A stretch of DNA of 64,000 nt from Cellulomonas xiejunii (GTDB lineage Bacteria; Actinomycetota; Actinomycetes; Actinomycetales; Cellulomonadaceae), in contig NZ_CP101987.1 in the NCBI RefSeq assembly GCF_024508315.1, forward strand, positions 2,108,001 through 2,172,000. Direction: 5' to 3'. Shown here piece by piece: positions 36,336 through 46,799 of this stretch. The number at the start of each line of letters is the position of its first letter. The stretch's first letter is position 1. Position numbers and translations under genes: made by a program. Under the pieces are notes generated by a model. The model was not told the origin of the DNA. It ran no database searches and saw only the letters and a program-made list of their open reading frames with translations.

Positions 36336-37873
36336 GCCCGGCGAAGGTCGCACCGGACCAGAACCCCCTGCGGGACCCGCGGGACCGCCGGCTCCCGCGC
36401 ATCGCCGGACCCTGCGGGCTCGTGATCTTCGGGGTCACGGGCGACCTCGCCCGCAAGAAGCTCATGCCCGCGGTGTACGACCTGACGAACCGGGGGCTGC
36501 TGCCCCCGGGCTTCGCGTTGACGGGCTTCGCACGCCGGGACTGGGAGACCCAGGACTTCGAGCAGGTGGTGCACGACTCCGTCAAGGAGCACGCGCGCAC
36601 CCCGTTCCGTGAGGCCACCTGGCGGCAGATGTCCGAGGGCATCCGGTTCGTGCAGGGCACCTTCGACGACGACGAGGCCTTCGACCGGCTCAGCCAGACC
36701 GTCGAGGAGCTCGACGTCACGCGTGGCACGGGCGGGAACCACGCGTTCTACCTCTCCGTGCCGCCCAGCTCGTTCCCGGTGGTGTGCGAACAGCTCGCCC
36801 GGTCCGGCCTCTCGCAGCCGAAGGAGGGCACCTGGCGCCGCGTCGTCATCGAGAAGCCGTTCGGCCACGACCTGGAGTCGGCACGCGAGCTCAACGACAT
36901 CGTGTCGCAGGTCTTCCGGCCCGACGACATCTTCCGGATCGACCACTACCTGGGCAAGGAGACGGTCCAGAACCTGCTGGCCCTGCGCTTCGCGAACCAG
37001 CTCTTCGAGCCCATCTGGAACGGCAACTACGTCGACCACGTACAGATCACGATGGCCGAGGACATCGGCATCGGTGGCCGGGCCGGGTACTACGACGGCA
37101 TCGGCGCCGCCCGCGACGTCATCCAGAACCACCTGCTGCAGCTGCTCGCCCTCACCGCGATGGAGGAGCCGGTCTCGTTCGACGCGGCGGCCCTGCGAGC
37201 CGAGAAGACCAAGGTGCTCTCGGCCGTCCGGCTGCCCCGCGACCTGGGTCGGAACACCGCCCGCGGGCAGTACACCGCAGGGTGGCAGGGTGGCGAGAAG
37301 GTCGTCGGCTACGCGCAGGAGGAGGGGTTCAACCCCGACTCCACGACCGAGACGTACGCCGCGATCCGCGTGGACATCGACACCCGGCGCTGGGCCGGCG
37401 TGCCGTTCTACCTGCGCACCGGCAAGCGACTGGGCCGCCGGGTCACCGAGATCGCCGTGGTCTTCAAGAAGGCTCCCCACCTGCCGTTCGAGGCCACCGC
37501 GGCCTCCGAGCTGGGCAAGAACGCCCTGGTCATCCGCGTCCAGCCGGACGAGGGCGTCACCCTGCGGTTCGGCGCCAAGGTCCCGGGCACCGCGATGGAG
37601 GTGCGCGACGTGACCATGGACTTCGGCTACGGCCACGCCTTCACCGAGTCGTCGCCCGAGGCGTACGAGCGCCTCATCCTCGACGTCCTGCTCGGCGACC
37701 CGCCGCTGTTCCCGCAGCACGACGAGGTCGAGCTGTCCTGGAAGATCCTCGATCCCGTGACGGCCTACTGGGCCTCGCACGGCAAGCCGGACGAGTACCG
37801 CGCCGGCACGTGGGGCCCGGCGTCCGCCGACGAGATGATGGCCCGCGACGGGCGTGCCTGGAGGCTGCCGTGA
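36332..37873 (+). CDS. zwf: Glucose-6-phosphate 1-dehydrogenase
   Basis: The first enzyme of the oxidative pentose phosphate pathway reduces NADP with glucose 6-phosphate. The 513-residue protein has the nucleotide fold [13 protein letters not shown], the active-site signature [19 protein letters not shown], and FYLRTGKRL and ILDPVTAYW near the C-terminus. The GTG overlaps the tal stop; the stop overlaps opcA. Coupling to opcA fits the known need of actinobacterial G6PDH for that partner. Confidence 0.97.
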   Translation: MSPAKVAPDQNPLRDPRDRRLPRIAGPCGLVIFGVTGDLARKKLMPAVYDLTNRGLLPPGFALTGFARRDWETQDFEQVVHDSVKEHARTPFREATWRQMSEGIRFVQGTFDDDEAFDRLSQTVEELDVTRGTGGNHAFYLSVPPSSFPVVCEQLARSGLSQPKEGTWRRVVIEKPFGHDLESARELNDIVSQVFRPDDIFRIDHYLGKETVQNLLALRFANQLFEPIWNGNYVDHVQITMAEDIGIGGRAGYYDGIGAARDVIQNHLLQLLALTAMEEPVSFDAAALRAEKTKVLSAVRLPRDLGRNTARGQYTAGWQGGEKVVGYAQEEGFNPDSTTETYAAIRVDIDTRRWAGVPFYLRTGKRLGRRVTEIAVVFKKAPHLPFEATAASELGKNALVIRVQPDEGVTLRFGAKVPGTAMEVRDVTMDFGYGHAFTESSPEAYERLILDVLLGDPPLFPQHDEVELSWKILDPVTAYWASHGKPDEYRAGTWGPASADEMMARDGRAWRLP

Positions 37874-38787
37874 TCATCGACCTGCCGGACACCACGACGC
37901 GGGACATCAACCGGCGCCTGGTCAAGGTGCGCGACGAGGGCGGAGCGATCGCGCTCGGCCGGGTGCTGACGCTCATCATCGACGCCGACGCGCACGACCC
38001 CGAGGAGGCCATCGCGGCCGCCAACGCGGCGAGCCGCGAGCACCCGTGCCGCATCATCGTCATCACCGAGCCCACCGGCCAGCGCACGTCGAGCCTCGAC
38101 GCCCAGATCCGGGTCGGCGGGGACGCGGGCGCCAGCGAGGTCGTCGTCCTGCGCATCTCGGGCGGCGTCACGCGGCACGTGGACACCCTCGTGATGCCGC
38201 TGCTCCTGCCCGACGCGCCGATCGTCGTGTGGTGGCCCTACGACGTGCCCGCCAACCCGTCCGAGCACCCGCTGGGCCGCATGGCGCAGCGCCGCATCAC
38301 GGACACCTCCGCGTGCCCACGACCCGGGCGCGCGCTGCGCGACCTCGCGCGCGTCTACGCGGACGGTGACACCGACCTGGCGTGGACCCGCGCGACGCTG
38401 TGGCGGGGACTCATCGCCGCCACGCTGGACCAGCCGCCGTTCGAGCCCGTGCACCGTGCCGTGGTCGTCGGGGAGAGCACGCACCCCTCCGTCGACCTCA
38501 TGGCCGCGTGGCTGGCCCAGTCGCTGCGGTGCCCCGTGGAGATCGAGCGTGTCCCCGGTGCGCCGGCGATCACCCAGGTCCGGCTCCAGCGCACGTCGGG
38601 CGACATCGTGCTGGACCGTCCCGACGGGAAGACGGCCGCCCTGCGTCAGCCGGACCAGCCCGAGCACCGCATCGCGCTGCCGATCCGCCAGCTCCGCGAG
38701 TGCCTGGTCGAGGAGCTGCGGCGCCTCGACGCCGACGAGGTCTACGGCGACGTCCTGCAGAAGGGCCTCGCCCGCATCGACACGTGA
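37870..38787 (+). CDS. opcA: Glucose-6-phosphate dehydrogenase assembly protein OpcA
   Basis: OpcA binds and activates Zwf, in redox-dependent fashion in cyanobacteria; actinobacterial versions are required for full G6PDH activity. The 305-residue protein has the family segments REHPCRIIVITEPTG, VVWWPYDVPANPSEHPLGRM, ARVYADGDTDLAWTRATLWR and ALPIRQLRECLVEELRRLD. The GTG at 37870 overlaps the zwf stop (GTGA). It is followed after 74 bases by the pgl fusion gene. Confidence 0.95.
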   Translation: MIIDLPDTTTRDINRRLVKVRDEGGAIALGRVLTLIIDADAHDPEEAIAAANAASREHPCRIIVITEPTGQRTSSLDAQIRVGGDAGASEVVVLRISGGVTRHVDTLVMPLLLPDAPIVVWWPYDVPANPSEHPLGRMAQRRITDTSACPRPGRALRDLARVYADGDTDLAWTRATLWRGLIAATLDQPPFEPVHRAVVVGESTHPSVDLMAAWLAQSLRCPVEIERVPGAPAITQVRLQRTSGDIVLDRPDGKTAALRQPDQPEHRIALPIRQLRECLVEELRRLDADEVYGDVLQKGLARIDT

Positions 38788-38861
38788 CACCGCAACGGCA
38801 CCCGGCCGCCGGCGCCACCCCGCCCGACGAGCCCGGCGGTGCCGGGTACTGGAGGAGACGC

Positions 38862-40355
38862 ATGAGCCCCGCCCCACCCGAGGTCCTGGTCCACCCCGAC
38901 GCCGACGTGCTGGCCGCCGCGACGGCCGCCCGCCTGCTCACGCGGCTCGTCGACCTCCAGTCGCACCGGTCGCCGGTGCACGTCGTCCTCACGGGTGGCA
39001 CCGTGGGCATCGCGACCCTGCGGGCAGTAGCCGCCTCCCCCGCGCGCGACGCCGTGGACTGGAGCGGCGTGCACCTGTGGTGGGGCGACGAGCGCTTCCT
39101 CCCGGACGGCGACCCGGACCGGAACGAGACGCAGGCCCGTGAGGCCCTCATCGACACCCTGGGCGACGCGCTGCCGGTCGGCAACGTCCACCCCGTCCCG
39201 CCGCTGTCCCCCGACGTCCCCGACGGCGAGAGCGCCGCGCGACGTTACGCGGCCGAGCTGCGCGCGCACGCGGGCGGCGACGGGGTCGCGCCGCAGCTCG
39301 ACGTCCTCCTGCTCGGCATGGGTCCCGACGGGCACGTCGCCTCCCTGTTCCCCGGGCGTCCGTCGCTCTTCGAGGCCAACGCAGTCGTCGTCGCCGAGCA
39401 CCACTCCCCCAAGCCGCCGCCGGAGCGGGTCTCCCTGACGTTCCCGCTGATCCGTTCCGCGCGTGAGGTGTGGGTCGTCGCCGCCGGCGCCGAGAAGGCA
39501 CCCGCCGTCGCCCGCGCCCTCGCGGGGGACGACGTCCGCGAGACCCCCGCAGCGGGCGCCTACGGCAGCGAGCGCACCGTCTGGCTGCTGGACCTGGCGT
39601 CGGCCGCGGACCTGCCCACCGCCGACGCGTCAGTGGACCCGGGGCACCCGGGCGGCACCGCCGACGGCGGGTTGCGTCCCCGCAGCGCCTCCGGCGCGGA
39701 GCGCGCGTGGGCCGCGGTCGACGAGTACGTCGCCCCCCTCGTCGACGAGCCGCCGGCCGCGCGTGCCGTGCAGGCCGCCGCCGCGGACGCAGGGCTGCCC
39801 GACATCGCCGTGAGCGCCGCCCAGGGACGTCTCCTGGACGTGCTCGCGCGCGCCGTCGGCGCCCGGCGGGTCCTCGAGATCGGCACGCTCGGCGGGTACA
39901 GCACGTGGTGGCTCGCGCAGGCGGTGCCCGCGGACGGCACGGTCGTGACCCTGGAGCTGGACGCCGAGCACGCGGCCGTCGCCCGACGGTCCCTGCAGGA
40001 CGCCGGCCTGCAGGACCGCGTCGAGCTCGTCGTGGGACCCGCCCTCGCCTCCCTCGACCGCCTCGTCGCGTCCGGGACCGACCCGTTCGACCTCGTGTTC
40101 GTCGACGCGGACAAGCAGCAGCTGGCGCAGTACGTCGACCGCGCGATCGCGCTGTCCCGGGCGGGCACCCTCGTCGTGGTCGACAACGTAGTGCGCAACG
40201 GTGCCGTGGTCGACCCCGAGCACCCCGACGACCGGGTGCAGGGCGTGCGCGCCTTCTACGAGCGCGCCGCGGCCGACGACCGGCTCGACGGCACGGTCGT
40301 GCAGACGGTCGGCGAGAAGGGCTACGACGGGTTCGCGCTGCTACGTGTCCGTTGA
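38862..40355 (+). CDS. pgl: 6-phosphogluconolactonase fused to a SAM O-methyltransferase domain
   Basis: The 497-residue frame has two complete domains. Residues 1 to about 255 are 6-phosphogluconolactonase (VVLTGGTVGIATL, WWGDERFLPDGDPDRNETQA, LLGMGPDGHVASLFPG, TFPLIRSAREVWVVAAGAEK). After a Gly/Ser-rich linker, residues about 275-497 are a class I SAM methyltransferase of the O-methyltransferase family 3 type (RVLEIGTLGGYSTWWLA, DLVFVDADKQQ, VVDNVVRNGAVVDP, KGYDGFALLRV). No stop lies between them. An internal GTG at 39632 lacks a Shine-Dalgarno. GGAGGAG precedes the ATG. The first half completes the oxidative pathway; the methyl acceptor of the second is unknown. A source frameshift is the alternative. 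Confidence 0.9.
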   Translation: MSPAPPEVLVHPDADVLAAATAARLLTRLVDLQSHRSPVHVVLTGGTVGIATLRAVAASPARDAVDWSGVHLWWGDERFLPDGDPDRNETQAREALIDTLGDALPVGNVHPVPPLSPDVPDGESAARRYAAELRAHAGGDGVAPQLDVLLLGMGPDGHVASLFPGRPSLFEANAVVVAEHHSPKPPPERVSLTFPLIRSAREVWVVAAGAEKAPAVARALAGDDVRETPAAGAYGSERTVWLLDLASAADLPTADASVDPGHPGGTADGGLRPRSASGAERAWAAVDEYVAPLVDEPPAARAVQAAAADAGLPDIAVSAAQGRLLDVLARAVGARRVLEIGTLGGYSTWWLAQAVPADGTVVTLELDAEHAAVARRSLQDAGLQDRVELVVGPALASLDRLVASGTDPFDLVFVDADKQQLAQYVDRAIALSRAGTLVVVDNVVRNGAVVDPEHPDDRVQGVRAFYERAAADDRLDGTVVQTVGEKGYDGFALLRVR

Positions 40356-40394
40356 CCCCGGCTGCCCGGCGCGGCGACGGCCAGCCGGTGAACG

Positions 40395-40431
40395 GCGACG
40401 GCGCCGCACCCGTGGGGTGCGGCGCCGTCGC
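40395..40431 (+). terminator. Bidirectional hairpin terminator between pgl and rbpA
   Basis: A perfect 17-base-pair stem (40395-40411 with 40415-40431) has loop GTG, between the convergent ends of the pentose-phosphate operon and rbpA. It can serve both strands. Confidence 0.85.
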
Positions 40432-40480
40432 GACGTCGTGGTGGCCGACCGGCGTCAGTGCCGGTGGCTGCGCGTGGGGC

Positions 40481-40828
40481 TCAACGACCCCGCCGAGCAC
40501 GCAGTGCTGCGAGCGCCTCGTCGAGGATCGCTGCCCCGTCCTCCTCGCTGCGACGCTCCTTCACGTACGCGAGGTGGGTCTTGTACGGCTCGTTCTTCAC
40601 CGGTGCGGGCGGAGACTCCGGGTCCTGCCCTGCCGGGAAGCCGCAGCGGGGGCAGTCCCACGTGACGGGTGCCTCCTCGGCAGCCTCCTCCGCGAAGCTG
40701 GGCCGCGTCTCGTGCCCGTTCGCGCACCAGTAGGAGATCCACACGCGCGGGGCTGCGTCACCGCGTTCGGCCTCGCCCATCGGGCCGGCTCCGACGCGCG
40801 ACCCCCTGATCGCACTCCCGCTCGCCAT
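40481..40828 (-). CDS. rbpA: RNA polymerase-binding protein RbpA
   Basis: RbpA binds the principal sigma factor and promoter DNA and stabilises open complexes; it is found only in actinobacteria. The 115-residue protein has the N-terminal tail (ASGSAIRGSRVGAGPMGEAE), the zinc-type core (WCANGHETRPSF, WDCPRCGFPAG), the basic linker (NEPYKTHLAYVKERRSEEDG) and the sigma-interaction helix (AAILDEALAALRARRG). ATG at 40828 is the start. It is the last leftward gene before the convergent terminator. Confidence 0.96.
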   Translation of the reverse strand: MASGSAIRGSRVGAGPMGEAERGDAAPRVWISYWCANGHETRPSFAEEAAEEAPVTWDCPRCGFPAGQDPESPPAPVKNEPYKTHLAYVKERRSEEDGAAILDEALAALRARRGR

Positions 40829-40840
40829 GGCCAGGCCCCC

Positions 40841-41086
40841 CTACTCCGAGAACTTCTCGACCAGGCCGAGCAGGACGATCATGACCGTCCACAGCAGGGC
40901 GACGGTCACCGTGATGCGGTTCAGGTTGCGCTCCGCCACACCCGACGAGCCGGCGCCGGCGGTGATGCCGCCGCCGAACATGTCGGACAGGCCGCCGCCC
41001 TTGCCCTTGTGCAGCAGCACCAGCGGGACGAGCAGCAGGCTGGTGAGAACCAGCAGCACCTGGAGGGTGATACGAAGACCAGTCAC
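40841..41086 (-). CDS. secG: Preprotein translocase subunit SecG
   Basis: SecG is the small accessory subunit of the SecYEG channel. The 81-residue protein has two membrane helices (LQVLLVLTSLLLVPLVLLH and ITVTVALLWTVMIVLLGLV) joined by the Gly-rich GKGGGLSDMFGGG loop typical of the family. The GTG at 41086 gives the expected length; the longer open frame upstream is not SecG-like. The gene follows tpiA after a hairpin and precedes rbpA by 12 bases. Confidence 0.93.
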   Translation of the reverse strand: MTGLRITLQVLLVLTSLLLVPLVLLHKGKGGGLSDMFGGGITAGAGSSGVAERNLNRITVTVALLWTVMIVLLGLVEKFSE

Positions 41087-41268
41087 GTCGGTGGGGTTCC
41101 TCACTCGGGCGGTTCGGTGCAGCGGTGCGCCGGTGCCGTGGTCGGCGTCGTCGCATGTCGTGCCGGTGCGGTCGTCGGCACGTGCGCCGACTTGGTGACC
41201 GCGGTACAGGGTAGGCGACGCGGGGCGGTACGTTCCACCACCACGCAGTCCGTGGGACGCCAGGGCCC

Positions 41269-41304
41269 GGGGCCGGGGCACCGCAGGTGCGGCGTCCCGG
41301 CCCC
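41269..41304 (-). terminator. Imperfect hairpin after tpiA
   Basis: A 17-base stem (41269-41285 with 41288-41304) is interrupted by two non-Watson-Crick positions and lies ten bases past the tpiA stop, before secG. It probably ends or attenuates the gap-pgk-tpiA transcript. Confidence 0.65.
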
Positions 41305-41313
41305 GGTCGGGGG

Positions 41314-42108
41314 TCAGGCGACGGTGTGCGCCTGGTACCGCGCGATCTTGGCGAACTCCTCCGGGTCGAGGCTCGCGCCGCCGACCAGGGCGCCGTCGAC
41401 GTCAGGCTTCGCCATGATCTCGGCGACGTTGGAGGACTTCACGGACCCGCCGTACAGCACACGGACCGCGTCCGCAGTGGCCTGGTCGTACAGCGTGGCG
41501 ACCTTGCCGCGGACAGCCGCGCACAGCTCCTGCGCGTCGTCCGGCGTGGCCGTCTTGCCGGTGCCGATGGCCCACACCGGCTCGTACGCGACCACGAGGC
41601 CCGCGACCTGCTCGGCCGACAGGCCGGCGAGTGCGCCCTCGAGCTGCGCGAGGGTGTGCGCGACGTGCTCGCCGGCCTCGCGGACCTCGAGCGGTTCGCC
41701 GACGCACAGGATCGGGACGAGCCCGGCACCGAGCGCCGACTTCACCTTGGCGTTGACGATCGCGTCGTCCTCGTGGTGGTACTGGCGGCGCTCCGAGTGG
41801 CCGACGGCCACGTAGGTCACGCCCAGCTTCGCGAGGAACAGCGGCGAGATCTCGCCGGTGTACGCACCCGACTCGTGCGCCGACACGTCCTGGGCGCCGT
41901 AGACGATCTCGAGCTTGTCGGCGTCGACGAGCGTCTGCACGCTGCGCAGGTCGGTGAACGGCGGCAGGACCGCGACCTCGACGGCCGCGAAGTCGTGCTT
42001 CGCGTCCTTGAGCGTCCAGGCGAGCTTCTGCAGCGTGTGCGTCGCCTGGTGGTGGTCCAGGTTCATCTTCCAGTTGCCCGCCATCAGCGGGGTGCGGGTC
42101 GTTGCCAC
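41314..42108 (-). CDS. tpiA: Triosephosphate isomerase
   Basis: The enzyme interconverts dihydroxyacetone phosphate and glyceraldehyde 3-phosphate. The 264-residue protein has the catalytic Lys in MAGNWKMN, the His in VGHSERR, the Glu in [15 protein letters not shown], and the phosphate-binding YGGSVKSSN and [12 protein letters not shown]. The GTG start lies three bases after the pgk stop, giving tight coupling. It is the third glycolytic gene of the gap-pgk-tpiA unit. Confidence 0.97.
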   Translation of the reverse strand: MATTRTPLMAGNWKMNLDHHQATHTLQKLAWTLKDAKHDFAAVEVAVLPPFTDLRSVQTLVDADKLEIVYGAQDVSAHESGAYTGEISPLFLAKLGVTYVAVGHSERRQYHHEDDAIVNAKVKSALGAGLVPILCVGEPLEVREAGEHVAHTLAQLEGALAGLSAEQVAGLVVAYEPVWAIGTGKTATPDDAQELCAAVRGKVATLYDQATADAVRVLYGGSVKSSNVAEIMAKPDVDGALVGGASLDPEEFAKIARYQAHTVA

Positions 42109-42111
42109 GTC

Positions 42112-43311
42112 TCAGTCCTCCAGGACCGCGATACCGGGGAGGATCTTGCCCTCCAGGAACTCCAGCGACGCACCGCCGCCGGTCGAGATGTGGCCGAAGT
42201 CGGCCTCGTCGAACCCGAGCGTGCGCACGGCCGCGGCCGAGTCACCGCCGCCGACGATCGTGAAGGCGCCGTTGCGGCCCGCGTCCACCAGCGCCTGCGC
42301 GACGGCACGCGTGCCGGCGGCGAACGCCTCGAACTCGAACACACCGGCCGGACCGTTCCAGACGACGGTCTTCGCGTCGACGATCTTCGACGCGAACAGC
42401 TCGGCCGTCTTCGGGCCGATGTCCAGGCCCATCTGGTCGGCCGGGATCGCGTCGACGTCGACGACCGTCGCCGGGGCGTCGGCCTTGAACTCGGGCGCGA
42501 CGACGACGTCGACGGGCAGGACGATCTCGACGCCCTTCTCCTTCGCCGTGGCCAGGTAGCCCTTGACGCGGTCGATCTGGTCCTCCTCGAGCAGGCTCTT
42601 GCCCACCGGGTGACCCTGCGCGGCCAGGAACGTGAAGAGCATGCCGCCGCCGATGAGCAGGCGGTCCGCCTTGCTCAGGAGGTTCTCGATGACACCGAGC
42701 TTGTCGGAGACCTTCGAGCCGCCGAGCACGACCACGTACGGGCGCGCCGGGTCGTCGGTCGCCTTGCGCAGCGACTCGACCTCCTTGAGGACCAGCTGGC
42801 CGACCGCGTGCGGCAGCCGCTGCGCGACGTCGTAGACCGACGCCTGCTTGCGGTGCACGACGCCGAAGCCGTCGGAGACGTACGCGTCCACGAGCGACGC
42901 GAGCTCGTCGGCCAGGGCGCCGCGCTCGGCGTCGTCCTTCGAGGTCTCGCGGGCGTCGAAGCGCACGTTCTCGAGGAGGGCGATCTGGCCGTCCTCCAGG
43001 CCGGCGACCGTGGCCTTCGCCGACTCGCCGACGAGGTCCTCGGCCAGCGCGACGGGCTGGCCGAGGAGCTCACCGAGGCGTGCCGCGACGGGCGCGAGGG
43101 AGTACTTGGCGTCCGGGGTGCCCTTGGGGCGGCCGAGGTGCGCCACGACCACGACACGCGCGCCCTTGGCGAGCAGCGCCTGCAGCGTCGGCAGCGCGGC
43201 GCGGATGCGGCCGTCGTCGGTGATGGTCGTGCCGTCGAGCGGCACGTTGAAGTCGGAGCGGACGAGCACGCGCTTGCCGCGCAGGTCGCCGAGGTCGTCG
43301 ATGGTCTTCAT
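42112..43311 (-). CDS. pgk: Phosphoglycerate kinase
   Basis: The enzyme makes ATP from 1,3-bisphosphoglycerate. The 399-residue protein has the N-terminal substrate signature [40 protein letters not shown], and the ATP-side [28 protein letters not shown] and GGGDSAAAV. The ATG has GGAG upstream. It lies 168 bases after gap, with three hairpins between, so its message may be processed or separately controlled. Confidence 0.97.
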   Translation of the reverse strand: MKTIDDLGDLRGKRVLVRSDFNVPLDGTTITDDGRIRAALPTLQALLAKGARVVVVAHLGRPKGTPDAKYSLAPVAARLGELLGQPVALAEDLVGESAKATVAGLEDGQIALLENVRFDARETSKDDAERGALADELASLVDAYVSDGFGVVHRKQASVYDVAQRLPHAVGQLVLKEVESLRKATDDPARPYVVVLGGSKVSDKLGVIENLLSKADRLLIGGGMLFTFLAAQGHPVGKSLLEEDQIDRVKGYLATAKEKGVEIVLPVDVVVAPEFKADAPATVVDVDAIPADQMGLDIGPKTAELFASKIVDAKTVVWNGPAGVFEFEAFAAGTRAVAQALVDAGRNGAFTIVGGGDSAAAVRTLGFDEADFGHISTGGGASLEFLEGKILPGIAVLED

Positions 43312-43327
43312 GATCTCCTACCTACCT

Positions 43328-43375
43328 GCCGCCGGCGTTGCCGGCGGCCTGGGTCGCCCCCGCCTGCGCGGGGGC
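43328..43375 (-). repeat. Two hairpins just upstream of pgk
   Basis: The first is a nine-base-pair stem, GCCGCCGGC/GCCGGCGGC, at 43328-43348 with loop GTT. The second is an eight-base-pair stem, GCCCCCGC/GCGGGGGC, at 43356-43375 with loop CTGC. Both would lie in the leader of pgk mRNA, 17 bases or more from its start, and could affect message stability. Confidence 0.7.
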
Positions 43376-43408
43376 ACGGTGTGGGGCGCTACGGCCCCGG
43401 ACACAGCA

Positions 43409-43452
43409 GCGTCCGCGTGCGCCGGGCCGGTGGCCTCGGCGCACGCGGACGC
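43409..43452 (-). terminator. Hairpin after gap
   Basis: A perfect 16-base-pair stem (43409-43424 with 43437-43452) has a 12-base loop, 27 bases past the gap stop. It could act as a partial terminator or as an RNA-stability element between gap and pgk. Confidence 0.7.
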
Positions 43453-43479
43453 ATGGACTGCCTCAGAGCGTGACGTACG

Positions 43480-44663
<1,184 letters not shown>

Positions 44664-44747
44664 GACGAAGGTCCACCCTGGGACGCCTTTCGCATGCTGG
44701 ACCATCCCCGCGGCACCCGCGCGGCCTGCCGCCGCAGCGGCGTCGTG

Positions 44748-45728
44748 TCACAGGTCGAGCAGATCGGGGCTCAGGCCCGCCTCGGTGTCGGGGATCCCCA
44801 GCTCCGCGGCACGTCGGTCCGCCGTGGCGAGCAGCCGCCGGATACGCCCCGCGACCGCGTCCTTCGTCAGCGGCGGGTCGGCGAGCTTGCCGAGCTCCTC
44901 GAGCGACGCCTCCTTGTGCGCGAGCCGCAGCTCACCGGCCTGCCGCAGGTGCTCCGGCAGGTCGTCCCCGAGGATCTCGAACGCGCGGTCCACGCGGGCG
45001 CCGGCCGCGACCGCCGCGCGCGCGGAACGACGCAGGTTGGCGTCGTCGAAGTTCGCGAGCCGGTTCGCCGTGCCACGGACCTCGCGGCGCACGCGCCGCT
45101 CCTCCCACACGAGCATCGCGTCGTGCGCACCGAGACGCGTCAGCATCACGCCGATCGCGTCGCCGTCGCGGATCACGACACGGTCGACACCGCGCACGTC
45201 CCGCGCCTTGGCGGCGACGCCGAGCCGACGTGCGGCCCCGACGAGCGCGAGCGCGGCCTCCGGACCCGGGCACGTGACCTCGAGAGCGGACGAGCGTCCG
45301 GGCTCGGTGAGCGACCCGTGTGCGAGGAACGCGCCCCGCCAGGCGGCCTCCGCCTCGCCCACGCCCGCCGAGACGACCTGCGGCGGCAGGCCGCGGACGG
45401 GTCGGCCGCGGTTGTCCAGCAGACCGGTCTGGCGGGCCAGCGACTCGCCGTCCTTCACCACCCGCACGACGTAGCGGCTGCCGCGGCGCAGACCGCCGCC
45501 GGAGACGACGATGATGTCGCTCTCGTGACCGTAGATCTCGGTGATCGCCTGGCGAAGCCGGCGGGCGGCGATGCCCGTGTCCAGCTCGGCCTCGATGACG
45601 ATGCGCCCGGAGATGATGTGCAGGCCCCCGGCGAACCGCAGGGTCGCAGAGATCTCCGCCTTGCGGCAGGACGTCTTGTCCACCTTCAGCCGGGCGAGCT
45701 CGTCCTTCACCTGTGCTGTCAGCGCCAT
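44748..45728 (-). CDS. whiA: DNA-binding protein WhiA
   Basis: WhiA combines a homing-endonuclease-like domain with a C-terminal helix-turn-helix and controls sporulation and division genes in Streptomyces. Here it occurs in a presumably non-sporulating relative. The 326-residue protein has [51 protein letters not shown], and the HTH region [20 protein letters not shown] followed by [18 protein letters not shown] at 45728 is the start. It sits 51 bases after yvcK in the conserved uvrC-rapZ-yvcK-whiA order. Confidence 0.96.
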   Translation of the reverse strand: MALTAQVKDELARLKVDKTSCRKAEISATLRFAGGLHIISGRIVIEAELDTGIAARRLRQAITEIYGHESDIIVVSGGGLRRGSRYVVRVVKDGESLARQTGLLDNRGRPVRGLPPQVVSAGVGEAEAAWRGAFLAHGSLTEPGRSSALEVTCPGPEAALALVGAARRLGVAAKARDVRGVDRVVIRDGDAIGVMLTRLGAHDAMLVWEERRVRREVRGTANRLANFDDANLRRSARAAVAAGARVDRAFEILGDDLPEHLRQAGELRLAHKEASLEELGKLADPPLTKDAVAGRIRRLLATADRRAAELGIPDTEAGLSPDLLDL

Positions 45729-45779
45729 GGCGTCATCCTGCCACTGCCGCCCGGGTGGTCGTGACGTTCCTGTGACCCG

Positions 45780-46799
45780 TCACCCGTCGGAGTCGCGACT
45801 GCCGACCGCGCGGCCGGCTCGAGTCCCGACGTCCCCGAGGTAGTCCTCCACGACGTCACGCAGCGCGGCTGCGAGACGCAGCGGGTCGTGCACCGCACTC
45901 TGGTCGCCACGTCGGACCTGCCGGACCAGCAGTCGACACCCCATCGCCGCGCAGAGGTCCGCGAGCTCGCCGACGTCGTCCACCGACCCCGGGTCGGCGA
46001 CGACGGCGTGCAGGGCCAGCTCCGGGGCATGTGCGCGCAGCACCTCGAGGTGGTCGACGGCTCGCATACCGGCCGTCTCGTTGTCCGGCGTCAGGTTGAG
46101 CACGACGACGATCCGCGCCGGCGTCTCGACGAGCGCGGCGCGCAGCTGCGGGACCAGGAGGTGGGGCAGGACGGACGTGTACCAGGATCCCGGGCCCAGG
46201 ACGACCCAGTCGGCCTCGCGCACCGCCGCGACGGCCTCCGGGCAGGCCGGCGGGTCGGCGGGGTGCAGCCGCAGGTGCTCGATGCGGTGCGGGGTCACGG
46301 CCACGTGCGTCTGGCCACGCACGACCTCGCACCGGCCCTGCGCCGTGCGGACGTCCGCCTCGATGCACAGCGGGACCGACGCCATCGGCAGCACCCGGCC
46401 GCGGGCACCGAGCAGGCGTCCGACCAGGTCGAGCCCGTCGACCGTGTCACCCAGCAGCTCCCACAGCGCCACGATCAGCAGGTTGCCGACAGAGTGGTGG
46501 TCCAACGGCCCGTCGGTCGCGAACCGGTGCTGCATCAGGTCCCGCCACGTCCGGCCCCAGTCGGAGTCGTCGCACAGGGCCGCCAGGGCCATCCGCAGGT
46601 CACCGGGGGGCAGCACGCCCATCTCCTCCCGGAGCCGCCCGGAGGACCCGCCGTCGTCGGCGACGGTCACGACGGCCGTGATGCGGTCCGTCATGAGTCG
46701 CAGCGCCGACAGCGCCGCCGACAACCCGTGGCCGCCGCCGAGCGCGACGACGGCGGGACGCATCGGGTCCCCGAACCGGGCCTGCGACGGCTCGCTCAC
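45780..46799 (-). CDS. yvcK: YvcK/CofD-family protein (putative UDP-sugar-binding, cell-wall growth regulator)
   Basis: The family binds UDP-GlcNAc in Bacillus and affects peptidoglycan precursor supply; CuvA is the mycobacterial relative. The 339-residue protein has VALGGGHGLSAALSALR, TVADDGGSSGRLREE, GDLRMALAAL, LDHHSVGNLLIVALWE and VLGPGSWYTSVLPHLL. The GTG at 46799 overlaps the rapZ stop (GTGA). Conserved neighbours rapZ and whiA support the name over a true CofD. Confidence 0.94.
   Translation of the reverse strand: MSEPSQARFGDPMRPAVVALGGGHGLSAALSALRLMTDRITAVVTVADDGGSSGRLREEMGVLPPGDLRMALAALCDDSDWGRTWRDLMQHRFATDGPLDHHSVGNLLIVALWELLGDTVDGLDLVGRLLGARGRVLPMASVPLCIEADVRTAQGRCEVVRGQTHVAVTPHRIEHLRLHPADPPACPEAVAAVREADWVVLGPGSWYTSVLPHLLVPQLRAALVETPARIVVVLNLTPDNETAGMRAVDHLEVLRAHAPELALHAVVADPGSVDDVGELADLCAAMGCRLLVRQVRRGDQSAVHDPLRLAAALRDVVEDYLGDVGTRAGRAVGSRDSDG

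Noticed and set aside
39632..40355. A separate methyltransferase gene starting at the in-frame GTG
   Set aside because: There is no stop between it and pgl, no Shine-Dalgarno, and the GTG falls inside the linker. A fusion is the simpler reading.
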